Shown here: positions 57,251 to 64,000 of the stretch, one piece after another
How the letters are laid out: each line of letters starts with the position of its first letter
Position numbering within the stretch: the stretch's first letter is position 1
Origin: Bacteroidota bacterium
Lineage (GTDB): Bacteria > Bacteroidota > Bacteroidia > Cytophagales > Cyclobacteriaceae
Length of the DNA stretch: 64,000 nucleotides
Assembly (NCBI GenBank): GCA_018267285.1
Contig: JAFDYU010000016.1
Location: forward strand, 1 to 64,000
Reading direction: 5' to 3'
Program-made: the position numbers and the translations under genes
The notes under the pieces: model-generated
Told to the model about the DNA's origin: nothing
What the model saw: only the letters and a program-made list of their open reading frames with translations
The model's database searches: none

Positions 57251-57958
57251 CTAGAAAGTTGTTGCAATTGCTCCAGCAATGGCCAGCCACCAGTCCGACA
57301 TTCTGTTGAAGTAAGTTACATATATCCCAGTCGTTAAGCCCACGACAACTAGATAAGGTTTGTAAGGTCTATTTTTCATCAGGTCGTAAGCAATTAGTCC
57401 AACACCGATCCCTGCGCAAATAATGAAGGTGTACAGTGCCACAATTGGGAATTTAATATCACCGAAGATTTCATAGACAGCTATTATCCGCATAACGCCC
57501 GGACCCATAATAATAAGAGCAGTACCCACCATATACCGCATATGTAGTTCAGTATTTTTCCTGTTTATTATGGCGAGTATATAACATACTACAAAGGATA
57601 TCATGCTAGTGATATCCCATGCAAGTCCAGCAAGGCTTTCGTCCTTTGTCTGATATGTAGTATCAAGGTAATATTCATGCTGGGTCGCCAAGAAAATAGA
57701 GTAGGCTACTACTGGAGCGATAACATATGAAGCTTTTCCCAATGTCCGATGAATCTTATACTTTTTGTAGCTGATAAGAAAGGGTTGAATGATTAGTAAC
57801 AAAAACCAAATCATCATCATGGCTCCATGAAAATGATGCACATTAGTGATATCCTCAAATGTGGGAAATTTACTGATGTAGGTAGGGTAGAATCCTACCA
57901 ATGTCAGTAGCATCAGAGCGATAATAAGAAAAGCAACGTTTTTATGACTTGTAGTCAT
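57251..57958 (-). CDS. Multi-spanning membrane protein of unknown function
   Basis: A 235-residue protein with about seven membrane helices. Conserved-looking features are VHHFHGAMMMIWFLLLIIQP (two His at a membrane entry), HRTLGKASYVIAP and LHMRYMVGTAL. These resemble DUF2306-like or heme-binding-like membrane families, but I cannot assign it. After its TAG stop the same frame stays open for 33 more codons. Confidence 0.7.
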   Translation of the reverse strand: MTTSHKNVAFLIIALMLLTLVGFYPTYISKFPTFEDITNVHHFHGAMMMIWFLLLIIQPFLISYKKYKIHRTLGKASYVIAPVVAYSIFLATQHEYYLDTTYQTKDESLAGLAWDITSMISFVVCYILAIINRKNTELHMRYMVGTALIIMGPGVMRIIAVYEIFGDIKFPIVALYTFIICAGIGVGLIAYDLMKNRPYKPYLVVVGLTTGIYVTYFNRMSDWWLAIAGAIATTF

Positions 57959-58143
57959 CTGATTCTAACCTTTAAGAGTATACATTGTCCGTTTATTTGC
58001 ACTTATTTTATGTCCGATCGCCTTGCCGCCAACGACCGAATATACGCAATTAAGGTATTATGAAATATACATCATCACTGTTTGGGGCGATAGTCTAAAC
58101 CCACGGTCATTTCGAGCAACGTGGTAAACCGGAACAAAAATTG

Positions 58144-58151
58144 TACTTTTG
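58144..58151 (+). promoter_or_regulatory. candidate -7 promoter element
   Basis: TACTTTTG matches TAnnTTTG and lies 50 bases before the small basic protein gene; no clear TTTG is found at the right distance upstream. Confidence 0.35.
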
Positions 58152-58200
58152 CGGTTGTTTTTAAAAACAGGCCTTAAATGGCCACAAAATCAAACAAATT

Positions 58201-58443
58201 ATGGGAAGACCTCCGATTTTACCGAAAAAAAAGAAAGACGGCTGGTACATTGAAGTGCGCAACAAAGGCGCAAAATCTGGCCTCATCCTCATCCGCGACA
58301 GCTATGAGGCGATGATGCAAGCTGCCCGTCAGTATCAAACTACAAAAGATATTATCTTGTTGGGCGAGCACCGCAACGGCAAGAAAGTAGAAGACAGCAT
58401 GAAAAAAGAAAAAGCTGCCAAAGCAAAAAAAGTTAAGGCGTAA
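58201..58443 (+). CDS. Small basic conserved hypothetical protein
   Basis: An 80-residue, Lys-rich protein (MGRPPILPKKKKDGWYIEVRN..., ending in KEKAAKAKKVKA). The basic N- and C-terminal tails suggest nucleic-acid or ribosome binding. I have seen similar short proteins in Bacteroidota but know no function. Convergent with tadA. Confidence 0.7.
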   Translation: MGRPPILPKKKKDGWYIEVRNKGAKSGLILIRDSYEAMMQAARQYQTTKDIILLGEHRNGKKVEDSMKKEKAAKAKKVKA

Positions 58444-58452
58444 GCATCTAAA

Positions 58453-58896
58453 TCATTCCCGGATCCTTCTGAAGAACGTATCGATCAATTCTTTGGAAGG
58501 ATCTTTTTTTATACCCCTCACAACCTCGGTTTTGGGGTGAAGCAACGGAGTCTTCACCAACGAAAAACCTCGCTGCACATCGTCAGCACCATAAACCAGT
58601 TTTTGAAGTTGCACCCAGTGCAGGGCACCTGCACACATGGCACACGGCTCGAGTGTAACATACAACGTGCACTCTCTTAAATATTTCGAACCGAGTGCAT
58701 GTGCGGCAGCGGTTACGGCCAGCATCTCGGCATGGGCCGTGGCATCGGTGAGCTGTTCGGTTTGGTTATGTGCACGCGCAATGATTTTGTTTTGGCAAAC
58801 CACAACTGCACCTACGGGCACTTCGCCTTTGTCGAAAGCTTTTCGGGCTTCTTTCAACGCTTCGGTCATGAAATAATCGGGTGAAGAGAAATCCAT
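58453..58896 (-). CDS. tadA: tRNA-specific adenosine deaminase
   Basis: Zinc deaminase making inosine at the wobble position of tRNA-Arg(ACG). The 147-residue protein has HAE in DATAHAEMLAV (zinc His and catalytic Glu) and PCAMCAGALHWVQL (two zinc Cys). GAVVV and YGADDVQRGF follow the TadA pattern. A guanine or other nucleoside deaminase is a weaker alternative. Confidence 0.9.
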   Translation of the reverse strand: MDFSSPDYFMTEALKEARKAFDKGEVPVGAVVVCQNKIIARAHNQTEQLTDATAHAEMLAVTAAAHALGSKYLRECTLYVTLEPCAMCAGALHWVQLQKLVYGADDVQRGFSLVKTPLLHPKTEVVRGIKKDPSKELIDTFFRRIRE

Positions 58897-58947
58897 GGGA
58901 GGAAGATAATGGTTAAAAATTAAAATTAATCGTTGCGGTTACTTAAT

Positions 58948-59078
58948 TGATGTTACGCAAAACAATAAATAATACGTCATTGCGAGGGAGGGCACGACCG
59001 AACAATCCCATTTCTGCACTGTAAATCGGGATTGCTTCGCTGCGCTCGCAATGACGAATCCTATCTTGCGTAACATCA
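58948..59078. repeat. 131-bp palindromic interspersed element (REP/MITE-like)
   Basis: Outer inverted ends TGATGTTACGCAA (58948-58960) and TTGCGTAACATCA (59066-59078) match perfectly. Inner arms CGTCATTGCGAG (58975-58986) and CTCGCAATGACG (59045-59056) match, as do CAATCCC (59003-59009) and GGGATTG (59028-59034). The CGTCATTGCGAG...GCTTCGCTGCGCTCGCAATGACG type is a palindrome found in many bacterial genomes. No coding capacity. Its right end recurs at 52856-52873. Confidence 0.85.
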
Positions 59079-59128
59079 GTTACTTAATTATTGAGGGTAC
59101 ACAAATTTTTAGGAGCACACGAATAAGG

Positions 59129-60004
59129 CTAATTCTTTCCCATCAAATATTTTTTGGGCGTAACTCCAAATTTTTTCTTGAAGGCAGCAATGAAATGGCT
59201 TGGGTTGGTGTAGCCCGTTTGATACGCCACTTCGTTAACTTGGAATTTCTGTGTGTCGAGCATCACGCGGGCGTGGTCGAGTTTGTGATCGAGCAAAAAA
59301 GCAAACACACTGTTGCCGTAAATTTCTTTGAACCCCGCCTTTAGCTGATACTCGTTTAAGCCCACTATTTTTGCCAGTGCTTTTAAGCCGGGAGGTGTGT
59401 CCATGTGGTTGAGCAAATGCTCTTTGGCATTTTTTATTTTGCGCACAATTTCCTGATCGTTTAAGAAAGGACAGGTCTCCGTGTCGGGTTTTTTGTCTGA
59501 AAAATATAAACTCAATAACTCCAAAGTTTTTCCTTCATAATAAAGCGGGGCGGCATTGTCGCTCAGGGTTGCCGTAAAAAGCTGATTGAGAACAAGAAGC
59601 AGGCTGGGCGGAATTTCGCGTTCATCGTAAAATTTACGGTTGGCATTTTCCGAGTTGAGCGGCAGGGAGTCGTGTACAAAAAGTTTGTGCAAGGTTTGCA
59701 GCGAGATGGTCATCAACGCCATTTTAGTGTTGGCAGCCAACCGGATTTGAAAAGGCAAATTCTTTTCAGGATTGTAGAAAAAATAATTTTTGTGTTTGGC
59801 AATCTCGCGGCTGTACTGCGGCCCAAAGGCAAACACCGCACTTCCCTCAATACAAAAATAAAAGTGAATAACACCTTGCCGAAGCGAGCTCTCCATTGTT
59901 TTTATTTTACCAGAGTCGTTCTTTGCAATGGAAAGCGACAAGTCGCCCCGCTCGAAGAGTGTTGAATAAAGCGATACTGTTTTTTCTTTGGTTGATTTCA
60001 TCAT
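59129..60004 (-). CDS. AraC-family transcriptional regulator
   Basis: A 291-residue regulator with an N-terminal sensor region and a C-terminal AraC HTH pair: GLKALAKIVGLNEYQLKAGFKEIYGNSVFAFL and VNEVAYQTGYTNPSHFIAAFKKKFGVTPKKYL. The ATG directly follows the hemH stop codon with no gap (a second ATG is next), so it is cotranscribed with ferrochelatase. The sensor part resembles PchR-like regulators of iron/siderophore genes, which suggests iron or heme response; this is inferred. Confidence 0.88.
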   Translation of the reverse strand: MMKSTKEKTVSLYSTLFERGDLSLSIAKNDSGKIKTMESSLRQGVIHFYFCIEGSAVFAFGPQYSREIAKHKNYFFYNPEKNLPFQIRLAANTKMALMTISLQTLHKLFVHDSLPLNSENANRKFYDEREIPPSLLLVLNQLFTATLSDNAAPLYYEGKTLELLSLYFSDKKPDTETCPFLNDQEIVRKIKNAKEHLLNHMDTPPGLKALAKIVGLNEYQLKAGFKEIYGNSVFAFLLDHKLDHARVMLDTQKFQVNEVAYQTGYTNPSHFIAAFKKKFGVTPKKYLMGKN

Positions 60005-61066
60005 TTAAGCAGTCATGTCTTCCCAGAGGTGTTGATAACTATTTTCGCGCTGATTGCAGTAGCCAGCAAAAGTTTCTACCCACTCCAGGTTGGCATTTAA
60101 ACACGGAATGGCTGTGAAGGTCTCTCCACCAGCTTCTAAAAAAATTTCCCGACCACGGATGGCAATTTCTTCCAGAGTTTCAAGGCAGTCGGAAACAAAT
60201 GCCGGACAAACAACAAGCAGCTTCTTAACGCCCAGACTCGGAAATTTTTTTAACTGCTGATCGGTGAAGGGCCTGATCCACTCGTCTTGGCCAAGCCGCG
60301 ACTGAAACGAGTAACTATATTTTTCGACAGGGATTTTTAATTGAGCAGCGACCAGTTTTGTGGTTTGCATTACTTGGTGCTTGTAGCAAAATTTCCAGGC
60401 ATCCGATTTTACATCGCAGCAATCGTGTGTGAAATAGCAATGTTTTTTTGTTGGATCCGATTTTTTTAAATGCCGCACAGGCAATCCATGATAGCTGAAT
60501 AGAATGTGATCGTAATTTTTTTCAAGATGGGGTGCGATGGAACAACTCAACGCATTGATGTACTCTTCGTCCTTGTAAAAAGGTTGGAGAATTTTAAATT
60601 TCAATTCAGGGTTACTTGATTTTATTTTTTCAACCACATGCAGGTAGGCCGTTTCAAAAGACGACATGGCGTAGTGCGGATACAGTGGGGCGATCAGAAT
60701 TTCTTCAAGGTCGTTTTCTTGCGCGAGCAAATCGGCTAAGGCAGCTTCGGGAGTTGGGTTGCCATAACGCATGGCCACCGCAAGCGGCAAATCAATCAAA
60801 GGTCGTAAGGTGTTTCTGAAATTTTCGGTGTATACTTTTAGCGGTGCTCCGGGTGCTTCGTTCATCCAAACCGTTTTGTAGGCTTCGGCAGATTTTTTCG
60901 GTCGGAAGGGAAGCACAAATCCCTCCACAATCATTTTACGAATAAGGTAAGGCGCATCAATCACTCGTTCGTCCATTAAAAATTGGCGCAAGTATTTTCG
61001 TAGATCTTTCAACCGATAGCTATCGGGCGAACCCAGGTTCACCAAAATCAAACCGACTTTACTCAT
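60005..61066 (-). CDS. hemH: Ferrochelatase
   Basis: Inserts Fe(II) into protoporphyrin IX, the last step of heme synthesis, at the inner membrane face. 353 residues. VLILVNLGSPDS-type start (VGLILVNLGSPDSYRLKDLRKYL), FSYHGLPVRHLKKSDP with the catalytic His, and the CWE/E region CLETLEEIAIRGREIF are present. It heads a minus-strand unit with the AraC regulator and is divergent from hemA across 126 bases. Confidence 0.95.
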   Translation of the reverse strand: MSKVGLILVNLGSPDSYRLKDLRKYLRQFLMDERVIDAPYLIRKMIVEGFVLPFRPKKSAEAYKTVWMNEAPGAPLKVYTENFRNTLRPLIDLPLAVAMRYGNPTPEAALADLLAQENDLEEILIAPLYPHYAMSSFETAYLHVVEKIKSSNPELKFKILQPFYKDEEYINALSCSIAPHLEKNYDHILFSYHGLPVRHLKKSDPTKKHCYFTHDCCDVKSDAWKFCYKHQVMQTTKLVAAQLKIPVEKYSYSFQSRLGQDEWIRPFTDQQLKKFPSLGVKKLLVVCPAFVSDCLETLEEIAIRGREIFLEAGGETFTAIPCLNANLEWVETFAGYCNQRENSYQHLWEDMTA

Positions 61067-61192
61067 TTGGGTGAAATCATTTTTTTTTGCGCAAGTTACT
61101 TCGAATAAGAATCAGGAAAAATTCATTAAATGGGTATTTTTTTTTCAGATTGAGGTATTTTGCTATTATTTGGCCAATTATATTTGCCCGCT

Positions 61193-62380
61193 ATGGGTAT
61201 TTTATCAGGCGGTGGTGCCTCTTCTTTCATCAAAAAATTTTATGTGGTGGGCGTTAACTTTCACAAAACAGATGCCCGGCTTCGCAGCAAATTTTCCGTC
61301 ACTTCTTCCGATACCGAAAGGGCATACGCCCAATCTTCGCCTTGCCTGGAACATTATTTTATACTTTCTACATGCAACCGCACTGAAATTTATGGATTCG
61401 CGCCCTGCGAGTATGTAATGCTTTCATTTTTAAAATCGTTGAGCGGAACTTCACACGATGAAATCAAAGCAAACACCTATATTAAAGTAGGCGATGAAGC
61501 CGTAAAACATTTGCTCGTAGTTGCCTCGGGGCTCGATTCTCAAATCCCGGGCGATTACGAAGTCGTTGGCCAGATTAGAAATGCGTTCCAGTTTTCAAAA
61601 AAATCAAGCAGGGCCAATGGGTTTATAGAAAAAGTGGTGAACCAGGCCATCCTCGTTTCGAAGACAATAAAAAACAGTACGGCTTTTTCCGATGGCACCG
61701 TTTCGGTTTCGTACGCAGTTGTTCAACAAATAAAAAAAATAATCGGCCTCGAAGGCTTGCGCAAGATTTGTGTAGTAGGCTTGGGCAAGATGGGCTTGGG
61801 CACTTTAAAATATCTGCAACAACATATCCCCGAAGCGGAAATCATTATCGTAAATCGCAACGAAGATAAGTTGAATCAGACGGCCACACTTCGCGGTGTA
61901 CGGGCAATGCCGCTAACCCTGTTAGGTGAGGCTATTAATAAAAGCGAAATTGTAATTGTGGCCACCGGAGGTGCACAGCCTGTTTTATTTTTGAATCATA
62001 TATTGGACACTCGGGTAAAATACATTTTCGATTTGGCCATGCCCAGAAATGTGGATGCCGAAGTGTATGCATACCAAGGCGTGAATGTTTTAGATGTTGA
62101 TCTGATATCAAAATCCGTAAACGAAACCATCGACAAACGGCTGGCCGAAATACCCCAGGTGGAAGCCATTGTACATACCAAAGCACAAGAATTTTTTGAT
62201 TGGCAGCAACGAAGGAAAAAACATACTTCGGCACCTGCCGCTTACGAACAATTACCGCATCATGTCATCTCCGATTTTACGAATAGCCACACGCGACAGC
62301 ACACTTGCTTTATGGCAAACCAATGCTGTGATGGCAAGCCTGCAGAAGCTTGGCCACGCGTGCAAGCTTATTCCGCTTAA
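61193..62380 (+). CDS. hemA: Glutamyl-tRNA reductase with shortened, altered C-terminus
   Basis: Reduces Glu-tRNA to glutamate-1-semialdehyde, first step of C5 tetrapyrrole synthesis. 395 residues from ATG 61193 (MGILSGGGASSFIKKFYVVG). HFILSTCNRTEIYGF carries the catalytic Cys; the NADPH domain has VVGLGKMGLGTLKYL. After EFFDWQQRRKK the expected C-terminal dimerisation helices are missing; the last 39 residues are read from within the hemC start region in another frame (119-base overlap, rich in Cys, His, Arg). This looks like loss of the original end. The catalytic part is complete. Confidence 0.9.
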   Translation: MGILSGGGASSFIKKFYVVGVNFHKTDARLRSKFSVTSSDTERAYAQSSPCLEHYFILSTCNRTEIYGFAPCEYVMLSFLKSLSGTSHDEIKANTYIKVGDEAVKHLLVVASGLDSQIPGDYEVVGQIRNAFQFSKKSSRANGFIEKVVNQAILVSKTIKNSTAFSDGTVSVSYAVVQQIKKIIGLEGLRKICVVGLGKMGLGTLKYLQQHIPEAEIIIVNRNEDKLNQTATLRGVRAMPLTLLGEAINKSEIVIVATGGAQPVLFLNHILDTRVKYIFDLAMPRNVDAEVYAYQGVNVLDVDLISKSVNETIDKRLAEIPQVEAIVHTKAQEFFDWQQRRKKHTSAPAAYEQLPHHVISDFTNSHTRQHTCFMANQCCDGKPAEAWPRVQAYSA

Positions 62381-63218
62381 AACGCTGGGCGATATTGACT
62401 TGGTGAAACCCATTTACGACTTGGGTGTGCAAGGTGTGTTTACCAAAGAACTGGATACCGCGTTGTTGAATCAGCAAGCCGACCTTGCTGTTCATTCACT
62501 AAAAGATGTTCCCACAATTTTGCCAAAGGGGTTAACCATTGCAGCCGTGCTGGAACGTGCGAGTAATCTGGACATACTGGTGCACCGAGAAAATTTCAAC
62601 CCGCACAAAAAAGAAAAAACAATTATTGCTACCAGCAGCATCCGCAGGAGAAGCCAATGGCTTAACCGTTACCCCAACCACGAGATGGTAAATGTGCGGG
62701 GCAACGTAGAGACTCGTTTGAAAAAATTTGAAACGGAAGGATGGGATGGTATTATTTTCGCCAAAGCCGGACTGGAAAGGTTGGGTTTGCTCCCGCCACA
62801 TTTTACAACTTTAGATTGGATGCTGTCAGCGCCCGCACAAGGAGCGATTGCCGTGATCTGTAGGGAAGAAGATGAACCGGTATTTCAGGCCTGTAAAAAA
62901 ATCAATCACAAACCAACGGAAATATGCGTGAACGTAGAGCGCGATTTTCTGTATCACCTCGAGGGTGGCTGTTCGGTGCCGATCAGCGCGTGGGCAAAGA
63001 TCGAGTACAACCGCGTACATTTTCAAGGGCTTGTCTCCAGCCTGGACGGAACGAAGGAAATGAAAACCATAAAAAATTTCCAGATCAGCGAATGCAAAAA
63101 AATAGGATGTGAAGCAGCCGAAGAAATCCGTAAATCCGAACAAGGAAACATAATTCTGGAAGAATTTAGAAAATTGAATCGCCCGCCTCAGCCGGGGCGC
63201 ACAGTTGAGGGTGTATGA
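62262..63218 (+). CDS. hemC: Porphobilinogen deaminase (hydroxymethylbilane synthase)
   Basis: Polymerises four porphobilinogens using a dipyrromethane cofactor. The start ATG at 62262 (MSSPILRIATRDSTLALWQ) matches the family and gives 318 residues; the frame opens further upstream inside hemA. DVPTILPKGL, SSIRRRSQWLNRYP, VRGNVETRL and the cofactor Cys in LEGGCSVPISAW are present. Overlaps hemA by 119 bases and hemD by 4. Confidence 0.95.
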   Translation: MSSPILRIATRDSTLALWQTNAVMASLQKLGHACKLIPLKTLGDIDLVKPIYDLGVQGVFTKELDTALLNQQADLAVHSLKDVPTILPKGLTIAAVLERASNLDILVHRENFNPHKKEKTIIATSSIRRRSQWLNRYPNHEMVNVRGNVETRLKKFETEGWDGIIFAKAGLERLGLLPPHFTTLDWMLSAPAQGAIAVICREEDEPVFQACKKINHKPTEICVNVERDFLYHLEGGCSVPISAWAKIEYNRVHFQGLVSSLDGTKEMKTIKNFQISECKKIGCEAAEEIRKSEQGNIILEEFRKLNRPPQPGRTVEGV

Positions 63219-63871
63219 AAATATTGTTCACCAAAAGGCTTACCGAGGAAACACTCTATCAAATAAAATTATGGAGATGGAATTTTGATACAGTAGAAAC
63301 TTTAAAGATAACGTTGAACGATGTTAGTGAAATCCCGCACGATGCCGATGTGTGGATTGCCTCCAGCAGAAATTCGTTCGAGATAATTAAAAAATTTATT
63401 GCCGATGCACCTAAAACTTTTTTTTGTGTAGGCAATTGGTTGAAAAGCGAAATAGAAAAACTAAGAAAGGATATTGCCGTGAACAGTTTCTCAAACATGA
63501 AATCACTCGCAACGGAACTTTCAAAACAAAAATTGGCAAAAGCAACCTACTTCTGCGGAGAACAACATCGCCAAGAATTAGAAAGTGAATTGAAAAGTTT
63601 AAACATTTCTATTTCTAAAGTAATTACCCACCAAAGCGAAATGACATTCCCCAAGCTGAAGACCGATTATGATGCCGTTTTTGTTTTTAGCCCTCGGTCA
63701 GCCGAAAGCTTATTGGCAAACAATTTATTTCCTGCAAAAACTATGTTTGGTTGTATAGGCAGTACTACGGCAGATTATTTAAAGACACGTGGCTTCGACA
63801 ATCTTTTTATTGCTTCTTACCCCGACACCAATAAACTGATGGAAGAATTTCATAACGCAAAGAACCATTAA
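63215..63871 (+). CDS. hemD: Uroporphyrinogen-III synthase
   Basis: Closes hydroxymethylbilane to uroporphyrinogen III. The 218-residue protein has the divergent HemD fold: ILFTKRL start, [40 protein letters not shown] and [13 protein letters not shown]. Sequence is poorly conserved in this family, so context counts: it overlaps hemC by ATGA and precedes hemE. Recognised mainly by context plus these motifs. Confidence 0.85.
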   Translation: MKILFTKRLTEETLYQIKLWRWNFDTVETLKITLNDVSEIPHDADVWIASSRNSFEIIKKFIADAPKTFFCVGNWLKSEIEKLRKDIAVNSFSNMKSLATELSKQKLAKATYFCGEQHRQELESELKSLNISISKVITHQSEMTFPKLKTDYDAVFVFSPRSAESLLANNLFPAKTMFGCIGSTTADYLKTRGFDNLFIASYPDTNKLMEEFHNAKNH

Positions 63872-63881
63872 CGAACAAACT

Positions 63882-64000
63882 TTGAACTCAATTAAAAACG
63901 ATCTCTTACTCAGAACACTCCGCAAAGAAAAAACCGAACGCATCCCCGTGTGGTTTATGCGGCAGGCCGGCAGGTATTTGCCCGATTACATCAAGCTACG
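63882..64000 (+). CDS. hemE: Uroporphyrinogen decarboxylase, N-terminal part (cut by window end)
   Basis: The last 119 bases encode [20 protein letters not shown] and [14 protein letters not shown], the diagnostic HemE start with the substrate-binding MRQAGRYLP. The only common start codon in frame after the upstream stop is TTG at 63882, ten bases after the hemD stop; ATT at 63867 is a less likely alternative. The gene continues past the window. Confidence 0.9.
   Translation, partial: MNSIKNDLLLRTLRKEKTERIPVWFMRQAGRYLPDYIKL

Noticed and set aside
56988-57254. 88-codon plus-strand frame in the gap before the membrane protein
   Set aside because: Covers the interlocking inverted repeats, no motif, Ser/Pro-rich composition typical of non-coding frames.

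Overview
The window looks like a chromosomal segment of a Bacteroidota bacterium, most like the order Cytophagales. Reasons: the gene order tRNA-Gly/tRNA-Thr/tuf and tRNA-Trp/secE/nusG/rplKAJL/rpoBC; genes without purine-rich Shine-Dalgarno sequences; a textbook Bacteroidota promoter (TTTG, 19 nt, TAnnTTTG) before tRNA-Trp; large MacB/FtsX permeases; and Bacteroidota-type small proteins. There is no prophage, CRISPR array, rRNA or intact transposase.

Layout. 1-650: end of a tRNA cluster with two degenerate tRNA-Thr copies, then the tuf leader. 654-1897: tuf and its terminator. 1939-4344 (-): ABC-type permease. 4604-16736: promoter, tRNA-Trp, secE, nusG, rplK, rplA, rplJ, rplL, rpoB, rpoC and a DUF3467 gene, with hairpins at several junctions. 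16825-22694: TPR histidine kinase, then an iron alcohol dehydrogenase, a gamma-glutamyl hydrolase and an aldehyde dehydrogenase in tight succession, then a complete subclass B1 metallo-beta-lactamase. 22702-25415: SRPBCC protein, AraC-Ogt fusion, aminotransferase. 25434-32469 (-): operon ilvE-ilvD-ilvB-ilvN-ilvC-ilvA, preceded at 32507-32642 by a leader peptide with an Ile/Val/Leu codon run and a terminator hairpin, a clear attenuator. 33149-37518 (+): divergent operon leuC-leuD-leuB-leuA. 37530-42723 (-): lipoprotein, small protein, glutamine-synthetase-like ligase, ethanolamine-type permease and a second APC permease. 42761-48016: accessory redox/stress genes, a broken AraC regulator and dps. 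48248-52648: cardiolipin synthase, CopB-type P-type ATPase, NAD(P)H:FMN reductase. 52869-56561 (-): a GH9 glycosidase fused to a CE4-like deacetylase domain, with a DUF1343/NamZ exo-muramidase. 56631-59128: small genes and a 131-bp palindromic repeat. 59129-64000: hemH with an AraC regulator, divergent from hemA-hemC-hemD-hemE (hemE cut by the window end).

How the parts fit. Transcription/translation core, branched-chain amino acid synthesis and tetrapyrrole synthesis are housekeeping. The most informative accessory reading is that the ligase and ethanolamine-type permease at 38.6-41.3 kb and the three enzymes at 18.7-21.9 kb together make a gamma-glutamylated amino-alcohol (probably ethanolamine) assimilation route. 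A second is cell-wall amino-sugar turnover by the GH9-CE4 fusion and NamZ. Functions come from motif and family recognition by eye; no database search was run.
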